From the NCBI RefSeq assembly GCF_001514305.1, contig NZ_KQ949087.1, positions 124,625 through 188,624 of the forward strand: a stretch of DNA of 64,000 nt. The letters are read 5' to 3'. A program made the position numbers and the translations under genes. Each line of letters begins with the position of its first letter. Within the stretch, counting starts at the first letter, position 1. Shown one piece after another: positions 41,084-49,111 of the stretch. The notes beneath the pieces are model-generated. The model saw nothing but the letters and a program-made list of their open reading frames with translations. It was not told the origin of the DNA and did not search any database. This DNA comes from Streptomyces dysideae. GTDB lineage: Bacteria > Actinomycetota > Actinomycetes > Streptomycetales > Streptomycetaceae.

Positions 41084-43937
41084 TCTTGCCGTAGGGCGTG
41101 TAGCGGGTCCCCCAGCGCTCGGTGAGCTGGGCGACCAGGAACAGGCCGCGGCCGCCCTCGTCCTCGGTGCGGGCGCGGCGGAGTCGGGGTGAGGTGCTGC
41201 TGCCGTCGGAGACCTCGCAGATCAGGGCGCGGTCGCGGAGCAGGCGGAGCTGGACCGGGCCGGTGGCGTGGCGGATGGCGTTGGTGACCAGTTCGCTGGC
41301 GACGAGCTCGGTGCTGAAGGCCAGGTCGTCCAGGCCCCAGGCGGCGAGCTGACCGGTGACCGCGGCGCGGGAGAGGGAGACGACCGCCGGGTCGCTGGGC
41401 AGGTCCCACTGGGCGACCTGCTCGGCGCCCAGCGCGTGGGTGCGGGCGACGAGCAGGGCGACATCGTCGCTCGGGTGGGCCGGCAGGAGGGCGCCGAGGA
41501 CCGCCTCGCAGGTCTCCTCCGGTGCCCGGTCGGCACAGGCAAGGACAGTGCGGAGCAGGTCCAGGCCGGTGTCGATGTCGCGGTGCCGGTCCTCGATCAA
41601 CCCGTCGGTGTAGAGGACGAGTTGGCTGCCTTCGGCCAGTTCCAGCTCGATGGTCTCGAAGGGCATGCCGCCCAGTCCGAGCGGCGGTCCGGACGGCAGG
41701 TCGACGAATTCGACGGTGCCGTCGGGTGCCACGACCGCGGGCGCGGGGTGCCCGGCGCGGGTGAGGGTGCAGCGCCGGGACACCGGATCGTAGACGGCGT
41801 ACAGACAGGTGGCGCCGACGATGCCGGAGTCGGGGGTGCCGTCCACCGCCCAGCCCTCGCCCCGGTCGAGCCGGCCGACCAGGTCGTCGAGGTGGGTGAG
41901 GAGGTCGTCGGGCGGCAGGTCCAGGGAGCAGAAGTTGTGGACGGCGGTGCGCAGCCGGCCCATGGTGGCGGCGGCGTGCAGACCGTGGCCGACGACGTCG
42001 CCGACGACCAGCGCCACGCGGGCGCCGGACAGCGGGATGACGTCGAACCAGTCGCCGCCGACGCCGGCCTGGGCGGGGAGGTAGCGGTAGGCGACCTCGA
42101 CGGCGCTCTGCTCGGGGCGGCCGCGGGGCAGCAGGCTGCGCTGGAGGGCGAGGGCGGTGTTGTGCTCGCGGGTGTAGCGGCGGGCGTTGTCGATGCAGAT
42201 CGCGGCGCGGGCGGCCAGCTCCTGGGCCAGGGACAGATCGTCGTCCTCGAAGGGGGCGGGCTTCTCGGAGCGGTAGCAGCTGACCACGCCGAGGGTCGTG
42301 CCGCGGGCCCGGAGCGGCACGGTGATCAGGGAGTGGATGCCCGCCGAGAGCACCCGTTCCAGCCGCGCCGGATCCTGGGCGATCCAGCCGCCGGCCTCGG
42401 ACAGCACGGGTTCCAGCACGGACTGCCGGGTCTCCAGGGAGCGGGCCTGCGGGGTGGAGGCGAGGTACTCGACGGGGTCGCCGACGCCGTAGAGGTGGAT
42501 CTCCTCATGGACGGTGCGCAGCGCGACGCGGCGCAGCGGGGTGTCCGCGCCGACCGGGCCGGGTTCCTCGCCGCGCAGGACCGAGTCGGGCAGGTCGACG
42601 GCGGCGAAGTCGGCGAAGCGCGGCACGGTCACTTCGGCGAGTTCCTCCGCGGTGCGGGTGACGTCGAGGGTGGTGCCGATCCGGACGCTCGCATCGTGCA
42701 GCAGCTCAAGGCGCCTGCGGGCGAGGACGGCCAGCCGGCCGACCCCGGGCTCGCCGACCAGCAGCAGCCAGCCTTCGGCTCCGGCGCCGTCCCCGTCGAC
42801 GGACTCCGTCTTCGGGGGTGCCGGTACGACGGTGCACATGACGACGGGTGGGGGCGACACCGTCGCAATGCCGGTCCCGGGAGGCGGCGGTGCGGCTGCG
42901 GTCCCGGTCATGGTCCCAGCCGTGTCCGACTCCGGTGCGGACTCCGGTGCGGTGACGGGGGCGGGGCGCAGGCGCGGGCCGCCCAGGACGCGTGCCTCGA
43001 CGACCACGCCGGTCTCACCGGCCGCGCCCTCGACCGGGCGGCGGAGCAGGGTGGCGGTACGGCCGCCGGACAGAGTGACCTCGTCGAGGGTGCGGCTCGG
43101 GGAGGCGATGAGCTCCTCTGCCTTCTCCCGCAGCACGGCCAGGTCGACACGGCCGAGGTCGCGGACGCCGCCGTCGCCGGCGACCGGATGTCCGGGCTGC
43201 CTGAGCCAACCGGGCGCGCCTTGACCGGCGGCCCGCCGGTACGCGGTCAGCAGCGCGCGTTCACGTTCGCTGGACTGCTCCAGCAGCCGCGCCTCGATGG
43301 TGTGCGCGGCTTCGCGGACCATGCGCACCATGACCGGATCGCCGTTGTCGCGCAGACAGGTGAGGTCGAGGATGGCCTCGATGCGGCCGCTGAGCGGGTT
43401 ACGGACGGGCGCGCCCGCGCAGGCGAACGGCTGCAGACAGTCGGCGAAGTGCTCGCGGCCGACGACGTAGACGGGGTTGCGCTCGGCCAGCGCGGTACCG
43501 ACGCCGTTGGTGCCCACGACGGGCTCGGAGGCGTCGAAGCCTGGCGCGAAGTTCACCTCGTCGAGGCGCTCGCGCAGCCGCCGTTCGCCGCCCAGCCGCT
43601 GGATCATGCGGCCCTGTCCGTCGCAGAGCGCGATCGCCATGTCCACGTTGGCGAGGGACGCGCTCAGCTGGATGAGCACCGGGTCGGCCGCGCGCAGGAA
43701 GCGCTCGTCCAGGACGAGGTCCGGGGCGTACGTGACGACCAGCTGGTGCGGTGTCACACCGACGGACCTGCACCGCTTCCAGGAGTCGAGCACCGAGTCC
43801 CGGACATCCGACTCGACCAGCGCACCGGCGAGGAAACGCTCATGGGCATCGACAAGTCCGCCGATGTCGTCCCAGGCGACGGGCAAGAGGATCACTTCCC
43901 TCACCTGGAGACGTCCGGCCCGGTCACGCGCCGCCAC
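41055..43937 (-). CDS. multi-sensor SpoIIE-family phosphatase with anti-sigma kinase domain
   Basis: A 960-residue signalling protein. Residues about 20-220 are an AcoR-like GAF region (VLDSWKRCRSVGV, PVVGTNGVGTALAERNPVYV). A low-complexity Pro/Thr linker follows near 320-380, then a GAF domain (about 410-590), a PP2C/SpoIIE phosphatase (about 600-820; GGDWFDVIPL and VVGDVVGHGLHAA with metal-binding Asp) and a C-terminal HATPase of the RsbW type (about 840-960; FSTELVASELVTNAIRHA). It probably controls anti-anti-sigma factors in a stress sigma network. The start is uncertain: GTG 43937 or one of two GTG codons 30-45 nt later. Confidence 0.85.
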   Translation of the reverse strand: MAARDRAGRLQVREVILLPVAWDDIGGLVDAHERFLAGALVESDVRDSVLDSWKRCRSVGVTPHQLVVTYAPDLVLDERFLRAADPVLIQLSASLANVDMAIALCDGQGRMIQRLGGERRLRERLDEVNFAPGFDASEPVVGTNGVGTALAERNPVYVVGREHFADCLQPFACAGAPVRNPLSGRIEAILDLTCLRDNGDPVMVRMVREAAHTIEARLLEQSSERERALLTAYRRAAGQGAPGWLRQPGHPVAGDGGVRDLGRVDLAVLREKAEELIASPSRTLDEVTLSGGRTATLLRRPVEGAAGETGVVVEARVLGGPRLRPAPVTAPESAPESDTAGTMTGTAAAPPPPGTGIATVSPPPVVMCTVVPAPPKTESVDGDGAGAEGWLLLVGEPGVGRLAVLARRRLELLHDASVRIGTTLDVTRTAEELAEVTVPRFADFAAVDLPDSVLRGEEPGPVGADTPLRRVALRTVHEEIHLYGVGDPVEYLASTPQARSLETRQSVLEPVLSEAGGWIAQDPARLERVLSAGIHSLITVPLRARGTTLGVVSCYRSEKPAPFEDDDLSLAQELAARAAICIDNARRYTREHNTALALQRSLLPRGRPEQSAVEVAYRYLPAQAGVGGDWFDVIPLSGARVALVVGDVVGHGLHAAATMGRLRTAVHNFCSLDLPPDDLLTHLDDLVGRLDRGEGWAVDGTPDSGIVGATCLYAVYDPVSRRCTLTRAGHPAPAVVAPDGTVEFVDLPSGPPLGLGGMPFETIELELAEGSQLVLYTDGLIEDRHRDIDTGLDLLRTVLACADRAPEETCEAVLGALLPAHPSDDVALLVARTHALGAEQVAQWDLPSDPAVVSLSRAAVTGQLAAWGLDDLAFSTELVASELVTNAIRHATGPVQLRLLRDRALICEVSDGSSTSPRLRRARTEDEGGRGLFLVAQLTERWGTRYTPYGKIIWTEQPLP

Positions 43938-44507
43938 TCGGCTCGCCCCCGGCGGAGTCCTCCAAGCGTTTTAACCCTAGACCTAGCGTGACGCCCATCA
44001 CAACAGCCCCCGGCGCTGCTGCTGGGCACCCTGCTGGACCGGTTCCCGGTGAAAACCCTGTCCGGGCGGCTGGGACTGTCCAACGCGTATCGGCTGGTGG
44101 CGCGGTGCGACTGTGCCTCCCGAATGACGACGGGCCAGGTGGGTGGCCTCACCGGTGGTGCCGACCACTCCGGAGGGCCGAGGCCTGTCCCGTCAGTGCG
44201 CCGAGCGCGCGGAGTGGCCGCCGCCGCGTCGCCGGCCGAGGTCGCCCCGGACCTGGACGACGACCGGTTCGATGCCGTGCGGTCGGCCGTGCCGCGCGGC
44301 GGCCTCCGCCGGACCGCCCGGCCCGGAGGGAGGGGATGTTGCAGGCAGTCGCGCAATGCGAAGACACGCGCCGCCGCAGGCGGCCGAGCGATGCGCGCCG
44401 CGCGGACCTGTGGGCGGCCGCGCGGTTCAGAGACTCGCGGCTCTGCGCCGACCGCCCCGGGCAAACCCCCGTGGCCCGACCCTGCCGGTTCCGGGATACT
44501 TGGCCGC
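43938..44507. other. 570-nt region without a supported gene
   Basis: No intact gene. A short plus-strand stretch around 44010-44110 reads as LLDRFPVKTLSGRLGLSN and looks like coding sequence, but it has no recognisable family and no proper start; it may be a remnant. The rest is GC-rich with biased open frames that I regard as noise. The promoters of both flanking genes must lie here. Confidence 0.45.
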
Positions 44508-45536
44508 ATGCGGTTACGGGACATCGCCTGTGTTGCCGCCGGGCTGATGCTGCTGACCGCCGTCGGCTGTACCGGGGGCGACGGCGGTGGCGCGGCACGT
44601 ACCGAGTCGCGGGTGTCGTCCGGGCCGGTGAGCAGGACTCCGAGTGCGGAACCGTCCCCGACGCCGGCCGATGCCGTCTCCATCCCCGGCCTCATCCAGC
44701 GCGAGCACCGCGGTTCCGACCTGCGGCTCGGTGCGGTACGCGCCCGGACCGACGCCTACACCCAGTACGCGGTGACGTACGAGTCCAACGGGCTGACCAT
44801 CTCCGGGATCATGAACGTCCCCGACGGGGATGGGCCTTTCCCGGCGCTCGTCCTCGCGCACGGGTACATCGACCCCGCCGTCTACACCACCGGCCGCGGA
44901 CTCGCCCGCGAACAGGATCTCCTCGCCCGGAACGGCTACGTCGTCCTCCACACCGACTACCGCAACCACGCCGGCTCCGACGACGACCCCGACAACGACG
45001 TCAACCTGCGGCTCGGCTACACCGAGGACGTCATCGCCGCCGTACTGGCCCTGCGGTCCGCCGCCCGCCCGAACATCGACGACGAACGGATCGGGCTGCT
45101 GGGGCGGTCGATGGGCGGCGGGGTCGTCTACAACACGCTCGTCGTGGCGCCCGGCCTGATCGCCACGGCGGTCGTGTTCGCGCCGGTCAGCGCGCGGCCG
45201 GAGGAGAACATCGACCAGTTCCAGCGGCCCGACCGCGACCCGATCGTCGGCGAGATCGAGGCCGCGCACGGCACCCCCGAGGAGAACCCGGCCTTCTGGC
45301 GGCAGGTCTCCCCCCTCACCTACGTCGACCGTGTCACCGAACCGCTGCTGATCCACCACGGCACCGCCGACGACACCTGCCCCATCGCCTGGTCGGAGCG
45401 GACGACCGCCGCGTTCGAGGCGGCGGGCAAGGACGTCACGCTACGGAAGTACCGCGGCGAAGGGCACACGTTCGCACCGCAGTGGCCGGCCTCGATGGAC
45501 GCCACGCTCTCCTTCTTCGACCGTCACCTTCGCTGA
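44508..45536 (+). CDS. alpha/beta-hydrolase lipoprotein (dipeptidyl-peptidase/acyl esterase type)
   Basis: A 342-residue exported hydrolase. The signal segment ends in AVGC with Cys21 as probable lipidation site. A Ser/Thr/Pro-rich linker follows, then the hydrolase domain: LVLAHGYIDP oxyanion loop, nucleophile Ser201 in GRSMGG, and HHGTADDTCPI / GEGHTF for the Asp and His of the triad. Codon 3 is TTA (44514-44516), so translation may depend on the rare bldA leucyl-tRNA, linking it to development. A strong hairpin follows the stop. Confidence 0.82.
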   Translation: MRLRDIACVAAGLMLLTAVGCTGGDGGGAARTESRVSSGPVSRTPSAEPSPTPADAVSIPGLIQREHRGSDLRLGAVRARTDAYTQYAVTYESNGLTISGIMNVPDGDGPFPALVLAHGYIDPAVYTTGRGLAREQDLLARNGYVVLHTDYRNHAGSDDDPDNDVNLRLGYTEDVIAAVLALRSAARPNIDDERIGLLGRSMGGGVVYNTLVVAPGLIATAVVFAPVSARPEENIDQFQRPDRDPIVGEIEAAHGTPEENPAFWRQVSPLTYVDRVTEPLLIHHGTADDTCPIAWSERTTAAFEAAGKDVTLRKYRGEGHTFAPQWPASMDATLSFFDRHLR

Positions 45537-45547
45537 ACGGCGGGCCG

Positions 45548-45578
45548 CCGGCGCCCCGGAACCAGTCCGGGGCGCCGG
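45548..45578. terminator. hairpin terminator after the hydrolase gene
   Basis: A perfect 13-bp stem, CCGGCGCCCCGGA with TCCGGGGCGCCGG, around ACCAG, 11 nt after the stop codon. Confidence 0.75.
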
Positions 45579-45901
45579 TCCGCGGCAGCCGCAACGCTCC
45601 TCGGGGCCCGCCGCCACCGCGGACGGGTGGCGGGCTCAACCAGCGTGACCCATGAGGCCGTTGGACCCCAAGGGTCTCAGCGGTGCGTCAGGGTCTCGTA
45701 AGAAGTCCACGGCCCGGCTTCTGCCACTGTCCGCTGCCCCTGGGACTCCTGCCCGTAACCGGCACGGCGGCCGGTGAACCATGGCACGATGCAAAGATGT
45801 TCCGCCAGACCGGCGTCCCGTCACGGGCCCGGACCGGAACTGGGGCGCCGGGAAGCCTGGTCGGCACGGAGGAACCACCCGCCACAAGGAGGGGCACTGC
45901 C

Positions 45902-46288
45902 GTGTCCGTCATCCAGATCGCCCCGCAGCGTGCGATGAGCCTCGAGGGCGTCCGCGGCGCCGCGCTCGTCGACCACGTCAGCCGCATGCCGCTCGGCACC
46001 ATCGGCGCCCCCAAGGGCCTCGACCTGAAGCAGGTGTCGTACGGCGACACCGACGTCGTACGCGCCAAGCCGGCCACCCTGGACCTGATCGGTTACGCGC
46101 CGCAGCGGGTGGAGGACATCCTGGTCACCCTGGACACGGAGTACCACCTCATCCGCCCGCTGACCCGCCGGGCCCACGACGGGCTGTTCTTCTACCTGGT
46201 CCTGGACCGCGCCGGGGGCCGACCTGGACGGCGTCCGCAGGGAACTGCGCCGGCTGGAGGAGCTGCTGTGAAGGCGGAACTGCTGTGA
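45902..46288 (+). CDS. small conserved cytosolic protein of unknown function, probable 3' frameshift
   Basis: A 128-residue protein, GTG start 9 nt after AAGGAGGGG, one of the best ribosome sites in the window. No family recognised: a soluble alpha/beta protein without signal. After residue about 105 (YLVLDRAG) the frame turns into unlikely sequence. A one-base shift at the five-G run 46214-46218 would instead give ADLDGVRRELRRLEELL and a stop at 46269-46271, a credible amphipathic C-terminus. So this copy probably has a +1 change there, or the sequence has an error. Confidence 0.65.
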   Translation: MSVIQIAPQRAMSLEGVRGAALVDHVSRMPLGTIGAPKGLDLKQVSYGDTDVVRAKPATLDLIGYAPQRVEDILVTLDTEYHLIRPLTRRAHDGLFFYLVLDRAGGRPGRRPQGTAPAGGAAVKAELL

Positions 46289-46298
46289 GGGGCGGCGG

Positions 46299-46880
46299 TC
46301 AGCCTGTCTTCCAGCCCCACGGCGTGTCGATCTGCTCCCACTCCTCGGCCCACTGCGCCATCCGCCGCCGTTCGATGCCCTGCCGCACCACCCAGGCCAC
46401 GCCCAGCACCGCCCCGCCCGCACACATCGCGGCCAGTACACCTCCGGCCACCGAGTGCAGCCGGGTCTCGCCGGCGGACAGGGGCTCGGTGGTGATGACA
46501 CCGCTGTCGTCCGTCCACACGGTGACCTCGCTCCCGGCCGGCGTCTTGGGCGGCACCCTCGCCTCGCCCGTCCGTGTCGTGCCGTCCGGCGCCGTCCAGC
46601 GCACGGTGGACCACACACGGTGATCGGTGGTCACCCGCGACGCTGACGGATCCTTCGCGTCCTCGACGAGCACGGCCGACACCCGCACACTGCGCGCCCG
46701 CTGGTCCGCGGCGGACTCCGCCACGGCAGCCGCCGCCGCCTGTCCCGCGAGCAGGGCTCCCACCAGCGCGAACACCCACGCCAACAGGATGACCCAGGCC
46801 TCGGCGAGGTCGCTGCGCCGTCTCATCGGACTCCGCCGCCAGCGCCACAGCCGCACCCGCGCGCACCGCTTCGCAGCCAT
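46299..46880 (-). CDS. Rv1733c-like membrane protein
   Basis: A 193-residue protein with two membrane helices (about 27-55, WVILLAWVFALVGALLAG, and 138-163) enclosing an extracytoplasmic domain. This is the layout of the Rv1733c family of actinobacterial membrane proteins, common in Streptomyces. ATG at 46880 after AAGGGGG. Function unknown. Confidence 0.75.
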   Translation of the reverse strand: MAAKRCARVRLWRWRRSPMRRRSDLAEAWVILLAWVFALVGALLAGQAAAAAVAESAADQRARSVRVSAVLVEDAKDPSASRVTTDHRVWSTVRWTAPDGTTRTGEARVPPKTPAGSEVTVWTDDSGVITTEPLSAGETRLHSVAGGVLAAMCAGGAVLGVAWVVRQGIERRRMAQWAEEWEQIDTPWGWKTG

Positions 46881-47029
46881 GGCCGACACCCCCTTGAGCA
46901 CCGACAGTCCACTTCCAGTGTGCTCCCGTCGGCACGATCCGCGTATGTTTCGTGTCAACGTCCTGGCCCTTGCCCGTGCGGTGTACGACGCTGGGGTCAG
47001 GAACAACTCGAACAGATGAGGAGCCCGCC

Positions 47030-47506
47030 GTGCGCGCCCGTGACCTGGCGGTCGAATACGAAACGGTGAGCGTCGACAGCGACGCCATGGCGGCGGCCCG
47101 CTTGATGGCCGACCACAAGCTCCCGGGCCTGCTGGTCCTCGACGAGAACGGTGAGCCGAGGGCGATCCTGCCCGCCTCCCAGATGGTCAAGGTGCTGGTC
47201 CCGGAGTACGTGATCGAGGACCCGGCCCTCGCCGCGGTCGTCGACGAGAAGCACGCCGACCGGTTGTGTCAGGCGCTGAAGGGGCGCCGCGTCGGCGACT
47301 GCCTGTCCAGCAAGGCCGGCCCGCCCCCGATCGCCAACCCCGACGACACCGCACTGGAGGTGGCCGCGCTGATGGCACAGGTGCGCAGCCCGCTGGTGGC
47401 GGTGGCCGAGAAGGACAAGGCGGGGACGCACCTACTGGGCGTGATCACCGCCTCACACCTCCTTCACGAACTCCTCAGCGCGTCTGGAGAACTGAGCTCC
47501 ACATGA
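47030..47506 (+). CDS. CBS-domain protein
   Basis: A 158-residue protein made of two CBS motifs (first: VEYETVSVDSDAMAAARLMADHKLPGLLVLDE; second: NPDDTALEVAALMAQVRSPLVAV ... LLGVITASHLLHELL, quoted in parts). CBS pairs bind adenosine nucleotides and regulate other proteins. There is no attached enzyme or transporter domain. GTG start after GAGGAG. A strong hairpin lies downstream. Confidence 0.8.
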   Translation: MRARDLAVEYETVSVDSDAMAAARLMADHKLPGLLVLDENGEPRAILPASQMVKVLVPEYVIEDPALAAVVDEKHADRLCQALKGRRVGDCLSSKAGPPPIANPDDTALEVAALMAQVRSPLVAVAEKDKAGTHLLGVITASHLLHELLSASGELSST

Positions 47507-47558
47507 CATGACCTGACGTGACGCGACTGCCATCGACGCGTCAGGACGCACGGCCTCC

Positions 47559-47596
47559 ATGGGGCCCGTGGGACCCACTGGTCCCACGGGCCCCAT
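47559..47596. terminator. long perfect hairpin
   Basis: A 17-bp perfect stem (ATGGGGCCCGTGGGACC with GGTCCCACGGGCCCCAT) and a four-base loop CACT. It lies 53 nt after the CBS gene and 14 nt before the truncated beta-propeller remnant begins, so it may also mark an old breakpoint. Confidence 0.75.
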
Positions 47597-47609
47597 TGAA
47601 TGATGCATT

Positions 47610-48167
47610 CTGGTCGACTCCGGGCCCGAGAACATGGCTGTCACACCCGACGGGCGGACGCTGTACGTGGCCAACATCCACGACAACACGGTCACCCCGG
47701 TCGACCTCGCCGACCGGACCGCACGCACCGCCGTCGCCGTGGGACCGCGGCCCTTCAACGTCGTCGCCGCGCCCGACGGGAAGACGGTGTACGTGTCCAA
47801 CTCCGGTGGCTCCACGGTCACTCCGATCGACACCGCGACCGACGAGCCCGAGCCGACGCTGCTGGTCTCCGGGCAGGCCTACGGGCTCGGTCTGTCGCCG
47901 GACGGGCGGACGCTGTGGGTCAGCCCCAGCAACGGGGACTCGGTCACGCCGGTCGACACCGTGACAGGTGCTCCGGGGGCCAAGGTGACGGTCGGCAGGT
48001 CGGCCTTCGACGTCTCCCTGGACTGGAACGGCGCCACGGCCTACGTCACCACCGCCGACGGCAATCGGCTGGTGCCCGTGGACACCGCGTCGGGCACCGC
48101 CCGGGCGCCCTTCACGACCGGCGCCTATCTACTGGCCGTCGCGCTGACGCCCGTACCGGTGCCGTAG
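47610..48167 (+). pseudogene. 5'-truncated YncE-type beta-propeller gene
   Basis: The frame carries four to five propeller repeats with the motif VTPDGRTLYVAN / APDGKTVYVSN / SPDGRTLWVS and TPVD linkers. Homology already runs into the codons before the first ATG (47634), back to a stop at 47601, and there is no signal peptide or first blade. Related secreted propellers have seven blades, so roughly the first third is missing. The 3' end looks intact. Confidence 0.65.
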
Positions 48168-48171
48168 GAAT

Positions 48172-48494
48172 TCAGCCGGCGGTGCGCCGGATCCGTCCGG
48201 CGTACCGCTTCTCCAGTTCCAGGTTGCCCTCGAAGCCGCCGGGGACGTCGGCCGAGACGTACACCGGCGGGCGCTCTCCGGCGGCGAGGAGGACGGCGGA
48301 CGCCTCCGCGACCGCCATCTGGACCAGCATCACGCCGGTGAGCGTGGACAGGGCGCACACCGCACCGCCGCCGGGAAGTTCGAGGAGGGCATCGCCGCGC
48401 GGGGCCGCGCTGTCGAGCGGGGTGTGGTCCCGTCGGCCGAGGCGAGGAAGAGTGCCGCGAAGAGGATGCGGCCGATGAGTACCAGGACGTCCAT
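48172..48494 (-). pseudogene. deletion chimera: start of a DoxX gene joined to the end of a SIS-domain gene
   Basis: From ATG 48494, with GGAGG upstream, one frame reads MDVLVLIGRILFAALFLAS, the usual first helix of a DoxX membrane protein. Around 48421-48435 this breaks off. From there to 48172 another frame reads TPLDSAAPRGDALLELPGG, then VCALSTLTGVMLVQMAVAEA, ending YAGRIRRTAG, the C-terminal part of the streptomycete SIS-domain phosphosugar-binding protein. So a deletion removed most of both genes and the frames no longer match. Confidence 0.7.
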
Positions 48495-48611
48495 GACGAC
48501 CTCCGGGCGTGGCGAGCTGTTGAAGCAGAAACCACCTGCTTTCAGCGTACGCCCGGGCCACGCGGCCGTCCGGAAGCTGCGGGCCGGACGGTTCCGGTGC
48601 ATGCTGATGCC

Positions 48612-48830
48612 ATGGACGTGCGTCCCCCTGTCGTCGTGCTGCCGCCGGAGCCGGACGGTGGTCGGCGGGTCACGATCCACGGCGAGCTCAGTGGAACCGC
48701 GTACAGCCTGTTCGACGTACTGGACATCCTGCACGATGCGGACCTGCCCACCGAGGACCGGGCCGTCGACGACCCCGAGCTGATCGAGTGGCGCGGCGGC
48801 GGCCCGTACGTCTGGGACAACACGGTGTGA
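48612..48830 (+). CDS. small acidic protein of unknown function
   Basis: A 72-residue protein (start MDVRPPVVVLPPEPDG, end GGPYVWDNTV), Pro-rich at the N-terminus and acidic overall, with no signal or membrane segment. The composition and codon use look genuine. A GTG at 48597 would add five residues. Family not recognised; such short conserved proteins are frequent in streptomycetes. Confidence 0.55.
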   Translation: MDVRPPVVVLPPEPDGGRRVTIHGELSGTAYSLFDVLDILHDADLPTEDRAVDDPELIEWRGGGPYVWDNTV

Positions 48831-48865
48831 CGGGCGGTGCCCACACCTCGCCGCCGGCCCCGGCT

Positions 48866-49075
48866 TCAGTCCTCGTCGGCCGTCAGCCGCAGCGCGATGC
48901 TGTTGATGCAGTACCGCTGGTCCGTCGGGGTCTGATACCCCTCCCCCTCGAACACGTGCCCAAGATGCGACCCGCACCGGGCACACCGCACCTCGGTCCG
49001 CACCATGCCGTGCGTCCGGTCCTCGATCAGCTCGACCGCGTCGGAATCCTTCGGGTCGTAGAAGGACGGCCATCC
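48866..49075 (-). pseudogene. msrB: 3' part of methionine sulfoxide reductase B, split by element insertion
   Basis: Read on the minus strand, 69 codons match the C-terminal half of MsrB: GWPSFYDPKDSDAVELIED, HGMVRTEVRC, the zinc pair CARCGSHLGH, and the catalytic Cys in RYCINSIALR. The match begins exactly at GWPSF and is preceded in frame by TAA from the inserted element. The 5' half must lie beyond the far end of the element. The gene end itself is intact, so insertion, not decay, broke it. Confidence 0.88.
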
Positions 49076-49085
49076 TTAGTTCATG
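49066..49085. other. left attachment junction of the integrated element
   Basis: The msrB sequence ends at GGCCATCC (to 49075) and unrelated sequence starts with TTAGTTCATG. A serine recombinase gene begins 37 nt inside, the usual layout for attL of elements using large serine integrases. The crossover dinucleotide is not determined without the right end. Confidence 0.7.
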
Positions 49086-49111
49086 GATGCACACTATTTC
49101 CGGGGAGCCTC

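Noticed and set aside
41268..43991. A 907-codon plus-strand open frame
   Set aside because: Shadow of the SpoIIE-type phosphatase gene; no recognisable domain and biased composition.
44010..44110. A possible coding remnant reading LLDRFPVKTLSGRLGLSN
   Set aside because: No family recognised and no flanking coding signal; kept only as a note on the intergenic region.
46272..46287. A six-residue open frame starting near 46269 after the alternative stop
   Set aside because: Too short and explained by the frameshift of the preceding gene.
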